A stretch of DNA of 64,000 bases from Branchipolynoe longqiensis (GCA_030323885.1 CM059186.1:148367810-148431809); one strand, 5' to 3'. Positions 1 through 12,042 are shown, numbered from the stretch's first letter. Notes: a model not told the origin generated them from the letters alone. Numbers and translations are program-made.

Positions 1-782
1 GTGGCTCTGAGAGCGGCCAGGAGTGTGGGAGCGGTGAGCGGGGCCCCATTGGGGAGCCCGAATGTCGGGTCGTGCGGGGCAGGCCGAGCCAACCTCCTGT
101 AGGCCCGCCACGCTCGAACGGGGCAGATGGTGTGCTGCTCATTTATGCGGATTATGATGGAGAATGCGTCGCGAGCGAGCCTGGTGGTCTTGGTGGATCG
201 GACGTGCAGGACAAGGTGGGTACCTGCGTCATGGACGTCCGCGTCCTGGATGGTGTGGCCCGGGTCGTCCTTCCGGCCAGTGACGAGCAGGTTGCCTTGC
301 CTCAGTAGGGTGAAGTACCCCATGAGTATTGCTGCGGTGAATACCCGTGCGCGGGGGCCTACGGCTCGGAAGTGGTTGGTGATGTGGATTAAGGTTGTTG
401 GGGTTATGGGTGGGGCCTGTCTCGGTTGGTGGAGGGAGGACCGGACGACCCCACGTTTTATGACTGAGACCGCGTAGGTGTCAAACGCGGCTGTCTGGCC
501 CTCGCTGGTGCTGACCCATGTTCGTGCCCCACTGAAGTAGTTTAGTACTGCCGATGGCGATCTTAGTGTGGCGTCCAATGATGCGACGTAGGCCATGAGG
601 TCGTACTGTGATGGGCGGCGGGGGTCGTAGTGGCGGTCGTGTGCGTGTTGGAGGTAGCGTTTGACTTGCCGGTTCTTGTTGGCCCACGTCCCCGCCGCCA
701 GGCCTGCTCGGAAGAGTGTTGCGATCCGGGTCCGGTCGTCGTTGCGAGGGGCAAATGTTACTATCCCCAGTCTATATAGCAT
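1..782 (-). CDS. Tyrosine recombinase of DIRS-A, C-terminus outside window
   Basis: An open frame runs from an ATG at 782-780 to the window edge, about 260 codons without a stop. The first ~110 residues look like an N-terminal SAM-like DNA-binding domain (TLFRAGLAAGTWANKNRQ, then a YLQHAHDRHY stretch). A catalytic-domain start follows, with MGYFTLLRQGNLL holding the probable first catalytic Arg and RSTKTTR a candidate Lys position. The expected HxxR and Tyr motifs lie beyond base 1. In DIRS-type elements this enzyme inserts a circular cDNA by site-specific strand exchange in the nucleus. The start overlaps the end of the RNase H frame by 11 nt (782-772). Unlike RT just upstream, this stretch shows no lesion. 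Confidence 0.8.
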   Translation of the reverse strand, partial: MLYRLGIVTFAPRNDDRTRIATLFRAGLAAGTWANKNRQVKRYLQHAHDRHYDPRRPSQYDLMAYVASLDATLRSPSAVLNYFSGARTWVSTSEGQTAAFDTYAVSVIKRGVVRSSLHQPRQAPPITPTTLIHITNHFRAVGPRARVFTAAILMGYFTLLRQGNLLVTGRKDDPGHTIQDADVHDAGTHLVLHVRSTKTTRLARDAFSIIIRINEQHTICPVRAWRAYRRLARPAPHDPTFGLPNGAPLTAPTLLAALRA

Positions 783-2545
783 CGGGTATCACGGTGTTAC
801 AATGTCTGACCCGAAGTCGGTTTAGGCTAAGGCAGCGGCAGATTGTGTCGGCTTTCTCTTGTGCGGCGCTGTCGAAGGGTGCCCTGCTGAGGGCGTCGGC
901 AAGAATCAGTTCTTTGCCTGGCTTGTGGATGATGCGTCCTTCCGTGGAGCACAGGGCGGCAAATCTCCATATCTCCCTAGCGCAGGCGCAGAGCACTGGG
1001 TCCTTCCCAGCTCCGGATGAGAGGACCGCTTGGGATGTCTGGTTGTCGGTGTTGATAGTAATTGTGTGGTCTTGCGGTCTGGTGGGGGCAAGGGCGTGGA
1101 GGGCGACGACTAGGTTTATGGCCTCGAGTCTGTTTATATGCTGGCCGGTTGCCATATATTCGTGGGTGTATGCCTCCGTGTAGTAGGCTACCTGGGAGTG
1201 TGCTCCTCCGGCGCGGAGGGAGGAGTCGCACTCGATAGTCCATGGTGTTTTCGGTGCTGGTTGGAGGAGGATGACCCAATTGGTGGTCCTCGCATAGTCT
1301 GCAAACCATGCCAGGTCTCGTCTTAATCCGATGTCGACGGGGTGTCTGCCGTCCGGGTCAGGCTCTTCACTTTGGCTGTGTCTTTGCATTCTTTTAGGAC
1401 ATCTGCTAGTTTGTCGTCGGGGATACTGACGGTCATTTGGTCCGTGCAGATCTCGTAGCCCAGCCAGGTTGTGCGGTGTGTGGGTGGGGTGCACTTTGTG
1501 GGGGAGAGTGCCAGGCCGAGGGCTGCCATGATTTTCAGCATATCCACGTCGGCCGCGTTCTTGGTGGCTGCTACCCCGACGAAGTCGTCGAGGTAGCATA
1601 GTGCGAAGTGTCCCCGTTTCCATATGAGATATATAACGGATTTGTTTTGCGTGCGCAGGCCATTGATGATGTCCTGCAGCCGAAGGCGGGTGCAAGGTCA
1701 TAGTATACCTCGTCGTCAAACTTGATCCCTAGCAGGGGCACGGAGAGGGGGCAGGTTCGCAGCTGGCGGTATGCTCGGGCCAGGTCAGCAGACCAGATGT
1801 AGGAGCCTTGGCCGAGCCTGGTGACTTCGGCCGCTAAGTCCATTATCCCCGGGAGTGTGTAAGTGTTTGGTCTGCCTTGGAAGTATCCCTTCCTGATCCC
1901 GGCGTTGACGCTGGCTCCTCTGGGATAACTCAGGTCTACTATGACCCGGCGCTCATCGGTGTTTTTCTTCGGCCGGGTCATTAGGGGGCTGGTCTGGGCC
2001 CATCGGGTGAAGGGTGTGGTGGTGAACGGGCTGAGGAGTGCGCCATGTCCTACTTCCTTGCGTACGTAGCGGCGGATCCATTGTGTTTGGTCGGCGTCTT
2101 CAGTGTGGTTTGCTGCGGCCGGGATTGGTGGCTCGTTGGCCGTGTAGTCTACCGGCCACCCGAATTCGAGGAAGTCTACTAGTTCTTTGTCATGGTAGTT
2201 CCTGAGGTACTTCCTCCAGGCCGGGATGTTTAGATCAGATGGAACCGGAATCCTTGCCACGACGTGGTTAGGGAGGCCCGTGGCTCTGACCTGGTCGTAT
2301 ATGCTCATGTATGGGTGATCGTCCCATGCCTGGGCAACCGTGGTCGGCCAAATCTTAAAGATGGTGGAGCGGTAGGTTATTGGTGTGTGGGGTGGGTCGT
2401 AGGGTGGTGCCGGCTCGTTGGTGGGGTCAGCGAGTGCCTCGTCGACGTCCTCGTCTGCCTGTGCCCTGTGGTCGGCTGTGAATAGAGCATCATGTTGTTC
2501 ACCCTCCTGCGGGTCGGACCCGTGCTGTTTTCGTTCCTTCCTCAT
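772..2545 (-). pseudogene. DIRS-A reverse transcriptase / RNase H, two frameshifts
   Basis: The RT starts at 2,545. It carries fingers/palm landmarks RRVIVDLSYPRGAS and WSADLARAYRQL, where the invariant Asp sits, then LAPAFGCRTSS. Near 1,640 the frame shifts, and the catalytic YLDDF lies in another frame at 1,581-1,595, followed by LGLALSPTKC and WLGYEI. A second shift near 1,330 leads to an RNase H with an acidic set visible in ECDSSLRAGG, INRLEAINL, INTDNQTSQA and LADALSRA. The frame ends at 772. The RT ATG overlaps the preceding stop as ATGA (2,545-2,542). The two shifts mean no full polyprotein is readable, so I call it a pseudogene. Indel sequencing errors are the alternative. Confidence 0.78.
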
Positions 2546-3117
2546 GGCAACCTGAGTCCATGGTCATGGGGCCAGGTGGTGGTGGTTTTAGTTGGTGCGG
2601 TGTCTTCCCGTCTTTTGTCTGGATGGTGGGTCGGTCCCCTGTGGTGGTGTCGTGGTGGGTGATGGTTGGTGGTCGGGAGACGCTTCGCGGCAGTGGTGGC
2701 TGGCTGTCTCCGTTTGATGTGACGGTAGTGGAGGGCTGAGGTCGGGATGGACCGTTTTGTTGGAAGGTGGAGAGTGGTGTTGGCGGTCGTATTGGGTTGC
2801 GTGGCGGCTGTGCCTGTTTGCGCCGGGCTTGCGGGGGCTGTTGAGGTGGTGGTTGAGCTGTGTGTGCAGTCTGTGCTTGCTGCGTGTGTGACGAGCGGGC
2901 TGCGTCTGTGTTGCTGTTGGTAGGGTGAGTCAGTTGTGGCCTGTTGGTGGTGGTTTGGCCATGGGTTTTTAGTGGTGTTTTGCTGGTTCAGGTTCACTTC
3001 GGCCAGTGGTGTGCGTTCGTTGGTGGCCTGTTTGGGGGTGGTTCTTGCTTGTGTCGTGTCCATTTTGCCGGCCTGGCTGGGGCCGTTCAGCAAAAATCCG
3101 ATTTCTCAGTCGCGTTT
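2542..3117 (-). other. Low-complexity Thr/His/Pro/Gln-rich frame between Gag and RT of DIRS-A
   Basis: This stretch is in the same frame as Gag but separated from it by two in-frame TGA codons just after the poly(G) tract. From about 3,093 to 2,542 it is open for 183 codons, very rich in T, H, P, Q and N, with no recognisable domain. Its stop overlaps the RT start as ATGA. It could be a linker between Gag and Pol, reached by readthrough or frameshift, or untranslated spacer that is open only because of its composition. Another frame is also open across the poly(G) tract down to 2,969. Confidence 0.4.
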
Positions 3118-4587
<1,470 letters not shown>

Positions 4588-5739
4588 TTTGCTTTTGATG
4601 TGGCGTGCAGGTGGTCGGTTTGCGTCAGGCGGGTCGGTCGGTGAGTCGAGCAGCTCACGGTCTTGGCGAGGGCGTGTGTAACCGTCGCTTGGTAGGTGCA
4701 GGTTGTAGAGTTTGCCTTGTCTGCGGGCGGTGCAGTGGCGATAGTGGAGCCGGGGCTCAGGTATTGCTTCGGGCGTGCTGGTAGGGTGGCACCTGAGTTG
4801 ATGTAGAGGTGGAGTTGTTGTTCTCGCTGTGATGCCGGGCGTTTGTTGTCCGTGGTGTGTTGTCCGCGGGCGGTGCAGTGGCAGTAGTGGCGCCGTGTGG
4901 CTTGTGTGTTGCTGGTGGCAGTAGTGTGGCGTGTTCTCGATGTGTTTTTACGTTTTTCAGCGGTGGCGCCGTTCGTCTGACTATCGTGTCAGGCGGTGTG
5001 TTGTTCACGGCGTATGTGTGCAGTTTCCACAGCCGGGTTGATGTAGATGTGGAGCTGTTCGTCTCGTCGTGGTGTCCGGCGGTTTGTTGTTTTTGTTTGG
5101 CCGGTTTCGTTTGGCGAGCGGGGGTGGGTTCGTTTTGGCTGCGGTGCAGGGTTGTGATGTGTCCGCAGTGTGTCATCCCCGGAATTGCAGTGGCGGTAGC
5201 CGGCCGAGTCGGTCGTGAAGCGGGTCCGTTGGTTGCTTATTGGCGGGCGTGGCGGCAGGGTGGTGCCGTGTGATGTGGAGTTGTGGGCCGTTCGTTTGGC
5301 TGCGCGCAGGGGTGTGATGTGTTCGCGGTGTGTCGTCCCCGGGCGGTGCAGTGGCGGTAGCGGGCCGAGTGGGTGGTGGAACGGGTCCGCTGGTTGTTGT
5401 GCGCAGGGGTGTGATGTGTTCGCGGTGTGTCGTCCCGAGCGGTGCAGTGGCAGTGTCGGGCCGAGTGGCTCGTGGAACGGGTCGGTTGGTGCTTACTTGG
5501 TGGTTGTGGCGGCAGGGCGGCAGCAGGCGGCGACGGTTGGTGCAGGGTGGGGTTGTTCGTCCGGCTGCGCGGCGGGCAGTGGAGTGACGGGCCGGTTGGC
5601 TGTGGATGGAGAGCAAGCCGGGTGGCTGTTTGGAGAGCAAGCCGGTTGGCTGGGTTGAGTGCTGAGCTGGTGGCGTGGTCTTGGTCGTCTGACTGCCCGG
5701 ACTTGCACTGATGCCGACTTTATAGCTCTGCTCCAATTG
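4588..5739 (-). other. DIRS-A 5' leader, GC-rich, with diverged tandem repeats
   Basis: This lies between the Gag start and the 5' hairpin. I see no reliable coding frame. From about 5,171 to 5,500 there are imperfect tandem units that start tgtcgtcccc and contain ggtgcagtggc and gggccgagt. Two neighbouring starts (5,331 and 5,428) are 97 bp apart; an earlier one at 5,171 is 160 bp before the next. Weaker relatives of ggcggtgcagtggc occur from 4,720. In DIRS-like elements such arrays could be part of the leader or terminal region. Confidence 0.5.
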
Positions 5740-5776
5740 GGATATTGCGCCGCCATGACATTATGAGGCAATATCC
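5740..5776. other. 9-bp perfect inverted repeat (hairpin) at outer end of DIRS-A
   Basis: GGATATTGC at 5,740-5,748 is the exact reverse complement of GCAATATCC at 5,768-5,776, with a 19-nt loop. It separates the DIRS-A leader from a SINE core, so it may mark the 5' terminus of DIRS-A. That boundary call is inference. Confidence 0.45.
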
Positions 5777-5922
5777 ACACTCAGTCACATTATCCGCAAT
5801 TCTTTACCTCAATAATCACAAGGTATCAATTTGGTAATTCTTTGATTTGGGTTAGACAGGGATCGAACCCACAATCTCCCTACTGGAAAGCAGGCGTCCA
5901 ACCCACTCAGCTATCCAGCCCG
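5773..5922 (-). mobile_element. tRNA-derived SINE (copy a)
   Basis: Read on the minus strand, 5,922-5,850 resembles a degenerate tRNA: A-box-like TAGCTGAGTGGGTTGG, B-box GGGTTCGATCC, and acceptor ends GGGCTGG/CTAACCC that pair at six of seven positions. Next come AAATTGATACC and then GATAATGTGACTGAGTG, a core shared with the other SINEs in the window. The 3' tail is missing, so this is a truncated copy. The head differs from those of the 14,519 and 40,310 copies. Confidence 0.7.
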
Positions 5923-6442
5923 GTGTAACGATTTCAATTTCCCCCCTTCCCAAGTTCCCCCCCGGGAATCTGAAAACGTTTTTAACTTCCCTCCGGGGAA
6001 ACTAAAAACGTTTTCAGATTCCTGGGGGGGAACTTAAAAACAGTTTTCAGATTCCTCCCCCTATTTTCAAATTCCCCCCTCTGGGAATTTAAAATTGTTT
6101 AAAAAACGTTAAAAAACGTTTTAAATTTCAGACCTATAATATTTTTTTCATAACCATATTAGAGACTTTTTGTCTCATTTGTTGTTAAATATGTTTTGTT
6201 GTACTAGTAATAATTTCCATTATGTTATTCTCTGTATATTATAATATTTATCATGAAAAATAATCAAAAATTACAAAAAATTACAAAAATAAAGAAAATT
6301 TCCCCAAAAATGGGGGGGAGGGAAAGTTAAAATGAGGGAGGGAATTTGAAAACGTTTTCAAATTCCCCTGGGAGGAATTTGAAAACGTTTTCAAGTTCCC
6401 GGGGGGGAACTTGAACATGGGAATTTGAAATCTTTACACCGG
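5920..6442. mobile_element. Palindromic MITE with CCGGTGTAA termini
   Basis: The ends are near-perfect inverted repeats: CCGGTGTAACGATTTCAATT at the left and the complement of CCGGTGTAAAGATTTCAAAT at the right (one substitution in each half). The inside is built of repeated palindromic modules GAAAACGTTTTC set between G-run/C-run blocks such as GGGAATTTG and CAAATTCCC, enclosing an AT-rich centre (6,130-6,300). There is no coding frame. I see no clear target duplication, and the left end abuts the SINE head. Superfamily unknown. Confidence 0.65.
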
Positions 6443-6508
6443 CAAGTATGGGCATACTATATATGTAGGTATGTGTGAATTTTTTTAGAATGCATTTGAT
6501 CTCAGTAG

Positions 6509-7260
<752 letters not shown>

Positions 7261-7299
7261 CCTGTCAGTTATTGCCCACCTCTAATGTCACCATCACCA

Positions 7300-8140
7300 T
7301 CACATGTGTGCTTGGTAACCCAGCGCCTCTGTACTCACTGTTATGACCCAGTAGATCTGGTAATTGCCCTTGGAATTGCCCCGATGGCAATTGACAATTC
7401 CCATCCCCATCAACTGTCGTATCCTCTGTTTCCTCCTTTGTCCACGGGTCAGTCTGGAGTTGATTAAATCCCATTCCATCTCCCCATCAGCCAATTTCAC
7501 CTGATCTATGTTTATCACCCTTTTACAATTCCCAGGACCCACCACAGTAATTACAGCCCCCCTAACATCTGTTACAATGAACCCAGGATCAAACTGCCGG
7601 TCTAATGGACCTGGCTCATTAACCAGCAGCAGCACAGCATCTCCTACACTCAGCTGCACATTATTAGCCCTGTTAATTGCTCTGGCTGTATTATACTGAC
7701 TGCTAATGGCCCTGTTTCTCACCGCCTCCTGCAGTGAGTCTGCCAACTCATCAATTCGCCTGGCTGCATTTGATGATAATTCGCCAGTCTGCCTCTATAG
7801 CAGCTGGGACTGTGGTTTATTTGGATGCCTGCCAAACTGCAAATAAAAAGGTGAAAACCCTGTGGGACCCAGGCATGTGCATCTGTATGCTAACAGTGCA
7901 TCCCCCAGATATTCTTCCCATTCAGCTGCCCTAGAGTTAACTAATTTGGCTAGCATGCTTTTTAGTGTTCTGTGGAAACGCTCCACCATGCCATTTGATT
8001 GTGGGTGGTAGGGGGTGGAATGGCTTACCTCCACACCCAATTCTTCCAAATACCCCACAATGAGTTTATTTTTTAACTCCACACCATTATCGGTCAGGAA
8101 CAGTCTGGTGCCGAATATCTGGGTATATACTCCCTTATTA
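7300..8140 (-). pseudogene. Ty3/Gypsy integrase fragment (lineage distinct from Gypsy-1 to -3)
   Basis: From about 8,140 the minus strand encodes the core of a retroviral-type DDE integrase: FLTDNGVELKNK with the second catalytic Asp, then STPYHPQSNGMVERFHRTLK, where the Glu of the DDE triad sits. LAYRCTCLGPTGFSPFYLQFGR follows up to ~7,795. After a break, 7,746-7,300 gives a C-terminal SH3-like portion (NNVQLSVGDAVLLLV, GPFDP-like GPLDRQFDPGFIV, GPGNCKRVINIDQVKLA). The first catalytic Asp, the zinc domain, RT and LTRs are absent. The sequence differs clearly from the SPQYPRSNGQVERF integrase of the other Gypsy copies, so it is a second lineage. It is a dead fragment. Confidence 0.8.
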
Positions 8141-8620
8141 AATAATCATAGATCCCCTGCACGGAATTGCTGGGGAGGGGTTTTACCTCCCCTTTCATCT
8201 TCCCTTAAGCCCCAGTCACAGCCTGACTGGTCCTGTCACACTACGACTTAATGTGCCACCGTAGGGACAACGTAAAAATAAATTTGACACATCGAAATTC
8301 TTGGCGTAATATGCGAATACGGGCCCAAGTTGGATGTCAATGCGCGTAGTTGACGTGAGCGTAACGTCGGTGTAGCGTAGTGACAACTAGTAAGGACAAA
8401 GGCATTATTAATTGTGTCAATGTGAGGCTAGCGAAACCCCAGCATGCGCACCGCCAGCATAGCATGAGAGCAGCGGCGGCTTAGCATCGAGCGGACGTGA
8501 TCACGCCCACCCTAACATCACCACGTCTGACTCAACTAATTTTTCCGAAGTGAGTCGACGTCACCCCACCGAGAGACTAGCCTCACACTGACGTGAGGAA
8601 CACCAAAAAGAAGAGCGGTG

Positions 8621-8717
8621 ATGGGGGGCCCCGAGCGGACAGAGAGGGAGCAGTGGATCCTGGACAAGTTTGGATTCCTCAGCTCAGTTGTGCGGCACCG
8701 GCCAGAGCCCTGCAGAA
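8621..8717 (+). other. Candidate 5' exon of the Myb-like gene
   Basis: An ATG at 8,621 opens a frame rich in charged residues (GPERTEREQWILDKFGFLSS) up to a GTATAAG splice-donor-like site at 8,718. The acceptor would be tcttgcag ending at 9,018. Joining these keeps the frame of the 9,153 ORF except for one TGA at 9,111-9,113. Exon status is inferred from the splice signals only. Confidence 0.35.
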
Positions 8718-9152
8718 GTATAAGTACTATATTTTTTAATTTGCATTCATGTGGGTATTGATTTCTAATTTGTTTATTTAATTATTTATTTATTTCCTTT
8801 AGACCTAATTGTGGACAAATCATTTTAAAAAATGTCATTATAATATGCAAGTACGTGGATTTATTTATTATTGCCCTCATTGTGGATAAATGATTGTATA
8901 TATTTAATGGCATTATTTTATGCATTCATTTATTATTGGCCTCATTATGTAAAGTCATGTTGTCTTGTATTCATTGTACTTATGTTGCTTTATGTTGCTT
9001 TATTATTTTGTCTTGCAGGTGTTGGCCGCCGTTCATGCATCGCGAGGCGATCTAGGGGGCTGCCGAGACTGCCTGCGCTGACCAGAAGATCGGGGATGGA
9101 GCCCCAACAATGACCCCTGGCCGAGGCCCAAGGCAAGGTGAACCCATCCACG

Positions 9153-9740
9153 ATGGAGGAGGACCTGCTTGATGTCCTGAAGCAACGCCTCGACGCCTCA
9201 GGCGACATCTTAGACTGCCTAAGCATGCGCATGACCCAAAGTACCGTCTTCGCAAACTACGTGCAGGACTGTTTAGCGACCGTGACGAAGGGCCAGTTCT
9301 ACCATGTGCAGGGGGCGATGAACATTATCCTGTCGCAGGTGATGGAGTCAGAGGTGGCGGACGACGGAACCGTAATCTCGGGGCCGGCGCTGTCCCGGAT
9401 CTGTCGCCCTCTCACCCCCATGACTCAGACCGTGCTGCCACTCTCTGTGACGTCCTACTCCTCTTCCTCTAATACCCCGTCTTGCCAGTCGCTGGTCGAC
9501 GGGTACCAGCCGCACCCGCACCAGTGGCGACACCAACCACCAGCCGGAACACCCTGGGCATCGCAAAGCGCCGACTACATGCAGTACATGCTGCAGCCGC
9601 TGCACCCTGTGCCTTTGCACCCTGCACCTTTGCACCCTGTGCTGCTGCACCCTGCCCCGCCGCTGCTGCCGATGCTGCAGACCCTGACACCGGCAGCATT
9701 GAGGTTCACCGGACACACAATGGGTCCGCCCGCACTGTAG
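9153..9740 (+). CDS. Myb/BESS-like accessory protein of a Harbinger-type element
   Basis: The frame is open from just after a TGA at 9,111 to a TAG at 9,738-9,740, and I place the start at the ATG at 9,153 (195 aa). The N-terminal ~60 residues contain LLDVLKQRLDASGDILDC, then VFANYVQDCLATVTKGQ and a stretch ending MNIILSQV. This spacing recalls the C-terminal BESS-like helix pair of MADF/Myb-like proteins that accompany Harbinger transposases and help them reach DNA. Residues ~70-195 are Pro/Ser/Gln-rich and include a short Leu-His-Pro repeat (LHPVPLHPAPLHP). No second MADF domain is visible. Part of the gene recurs downstream at 10,205-10,535. Function is inferred from weak resemblance and from the transposon context. 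Confidence 0.45.
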   Translation: MEEDLLDVLKQRLDASGDILDCLSMRMTQSTVFANYVQDCLATVTKGQFYHVQGAMNIILSQVMESEVADDGTVISGPALSRICRPLTPMTQTVLPLSVTSYSSSSNTPSCQSLVDGYQPHPHQWRHQPPAGTPWASQSADYMQYMLQPLHPVPLHPAPLHPVLLHPAPPLLPMLQTLTPAALRFTGHTMGPPAL

Positions 9741-9947
9741 CCTAGTCGGTCACCAAGGCAGCAGCCTGCAACAAGCATGAGTGGCAGCGAGTTGACATCG
9801 GCGTGGCTGCTCGCTCAACCAGAGTGCCAGTATGGCAGTGGGAACGACACCGACAGCCACCATCGGAGCTATTTGTGGCAGGGGAGCTGGACACCCCCCC
9901 CCACCCCCCAAAGGGCCAGGACCAGGCCACAAATACTGAAAAATGAA

Positions 9948-10250
9948 CGCGTTCTCAAACTACATGCGGGACTTTATCCACGATGACGAAGGGCCAGAAC
10001 CGCATTCTCAAACTATGTGCGGGACGAAGGGCCAGAACTGCATTCTCAAACTATGTATGGGACTGTTTATCCACGATGACGAAGGGCCAGAACCGTGTTC
10101 TCAAACTATGTGCGGGACTGTTTATCCACGATAACGAAGGGCCAGAACTGCGTTCTCAAATTATGTGTGGGACTGTTTATCCACGATGACGAAGGGCCAG
10201 AACAGTGTTCTCAAACTACATGCGAGACTGTTTATCCACAATGTCGAAGG
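9948..10250 (+). repeat. 55-bp minisatellite derived from the Myb-like ORF
   Basis: About five to six units starting gttctcaaactatgtgcggg and ending cgaagggccagaac. The unit matches the ORF segment at 9,247-9,298, which encodes VFANYVQDCLATVTKGQ. Counted from one copy, the unit is 55 bp, one more than a multiple of three, so successive copies rotate frame and none can code for a repeated domain. One unit at 10,005-10,040 is shortened. Confidence 0.85.
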
Positions 10251-10535
10251 GCCGGTTCCACCATGCAGACTATGATAAACATCATCCTGTCGCAAGTGAT
10301 AGAGTTGGAGATGGTGGACGACGTCACCGTAGTCTCGGAGCCCGGGCTATCCCGGGTCTGTGCCCCTCCCGCCCCCATGACTCAGACCATGCGGCCCCCC
10401 TCTGTGATGTCTTGCTACTCCTCTTCGTCAAATGCATCCTATGGCCCGTCGCAGAGCGAGGGGTACCAGCCGCACCGCTGCCTAGTCAGTCACCATGACA
10501 GCAGCCTACAGCACATGCAAGTGGTAGCGCGTTAA
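10205..10535 (+). pseudogene. Second, diverged copy of the Myb-like ORF segment
   Basis: After the last 55-bp unit the sequence continues in parallel with 9,300-9,520: ACCATGCAGAC, ATCATCCTGTCGCAAGTGAT, then CCCATGACTCAGACCATGC and the Ser-rich stretch. The duplication therefore covers the ORF beyond the minisatellite. It begins mid-domain and has no start of its own, so it is a duplicated fragment and not a gene. Downstream, 10,733-10,780 holds a (gtgataa)n heptamer array, and 10,780-11,060 holds short repeated pieces containing gacagtatttattgtg. Confidence 0.65.
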
Positions 10536-11709
10536 CATCTGCGTGGGTCCTCAACCAGAGTGGCAGTCTGCCAGTGGGAATGACACCGACACTGACAGCC
10601 ACGGACAGATTCCTGAATCTGTCAGGGCTGTCTGGCATATCAAACGTGTCAAACCTGAACATTGAGGCACAGGAGCTCTTTGTGCCAGGGGAGCTCGACA
10701 CCCCCCCCCCCCCCCGAAGGGACAGGCCCGTGATAAGTGATAAGTGATAAGTGATAAGTGATAAGTGATAATTGATAAGTGAACAGAACTGACAGTATTT
10801 ATTGTGAAGTGGCAGCGCGTTACTGTTAGTGTAGCTCATCAACCACAGTGGCACGGACGGATTCCTGAATCTGTCCACCCTGTCAGTCATATCCAACGTG
10901 TCGAACCTGAACATTGAAGTGAATGGAACTGATAGTATTTATTGTGTGCCTGCCTGTACATATTTATATATTTAGTTTTCTGTTTTCATTTGTATGTCTT
11001 ATTTTTTACAGTGTCCCTGACTGTATTTATTGTGTGCCTGCCTGTACATATGTATATATTTGGTATATGTGAGGAATCTGTAAAAAAAAATTGTAAATAA
11101 CAAACTGTTTGTATTGTAAACGAGATTTTTGGTCTCCGAGTGTATTTCTTAGTAAACATTATCATATCATTGTAGGTCTTTATATACTCGAAGGCAACAC
11201 GTTCACACCACATTCACAAAACGTTTGACAATGTTCGAAGGACGTCACCGACGTTATGCGCACGCTAGACGAACGTCAACGACGTCAACAACGTCAGGAT
11301 ACGTTTGCGAAACATTCGAGCTATGTAAGGCGTGCATCATGGACACGTTTGACCTAGGTTGTGAGACGTTAACCCCATGTTGTCTTAGCATGGGCCGCAC
11401 GTTCCTCCCGCATAATGCAACATTGATCTAACATAGCCGATGCAGCGCTATCGCACGTCTAACATCGGCGTAACCTGAGTGTAACATCATCCCAACATAA
11501 CTGCATCACGTCGAGCTACATCGAAAGTTTTGGACATGTCCAAAACCTTGACGCGCAGCGCCGTAACTCAACAAAACCTGACGTCTCCCAACGTAACTTG
11601 ACGTCTGCCTAACGTAATCATGACGTAACCCGCCGTACCTCAATGTACTGACCAAAATTCACCTTCATCGGCTCATGTTAGCTCGTTACATTGTAGTGTG
11701 ACAGGCCTA

Positions 11710-12042
11710 TCACTCATGCTTGCAGCCCCCAGCACCCGGTCTAGCCTGCTCAATAGCATGGTCAAAGGAGTGCTAACTACTAATATCCAATTAATCAATG
11801 CCCCATCGCTACTCCTACTGACCAGCACAAATTCAACAAAATTCCCATAATTCTATTATTTCTACCTTAAATACGTTATTTTAACCCTTAAATACGTTAT
11901 TTTAACCCTTAAAAATACGTTATAAATAACGGTACAACAGTGTCTCACCCCGTCTCAACGCCCCAGCGCCCAAAACAAGCAATAAAACAAAACTGGACCC
12001 TACCCGGTCATCGGTAACGCCTCTCGTCGTCACGGGCGCCTA
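11710..12042 (-). mobile_element. Inverted fragment of the R1 LTR-retrotransposon leader
   Basis: On the minus strand this matches 26,000-26,330: GGTAGGGTCCAGTTTTG, TTGTTTTGGGCGCTGGGGCG, the repeated AACGTATTTAAGGGTTAAAA motif, and the end GCTGGGGGCTGCAAGCATGAG. The plus-strand copy lies just downstream of an LTR and primer-binding-like site, so this is a leader fragment without its LTR. It abuts the right end of the Harbinger element. Confidence 0.7.

Larger units (their letters stand above)
8228..11708. mobile_element. Harbinger-like DNA element (3.5 kb) carrying a Myb/BESS-like ORF
   Basis: The ends are inverted: TGGTCCTGTCACACTACGA at 8,228 and the complement of AGGCCTGTCACACTACAATG at 11,708. 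The same GTCACAcTA-type terminus occurs in four other elements here, and three of those have matching 3-bp target duplications. This copy has no clear duplication. Subterminal DNA at both ends is dense in GACGT/AACGTC motifs (8,250-8,560 and 11,220-11,650). Inside are a possible 5' exon (8,621), an ORF (9,153-9,740), a 55-bp minisatellite, a second diverged copy of the ORF segment and short duplications to 11,060. I see no DDE transposase, so it is non-autonomous as it stands. Confidence 0.65.

Noticed and set aside
772..1719. Single 315-codon protein
   Set aside because: Only the part below ~1,330 is RNase H. The N-terminal ~130 codons are the wrong frame of the RT, whose YLDDF motif lies in another frame.
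5850..5922. Functional tRNA gene on the minus strand
   Set aside because: Acceptor and arm pairings are imperfect, the anticodon loop does not fit well, and a SINE core follows directly.
9948..10250. Direct repeats considered as a CRISPR array
   Set aside because: Units are head-to-tail without unique spacers, derived from an adjacent ORF, and the DNA is eukaryotic.
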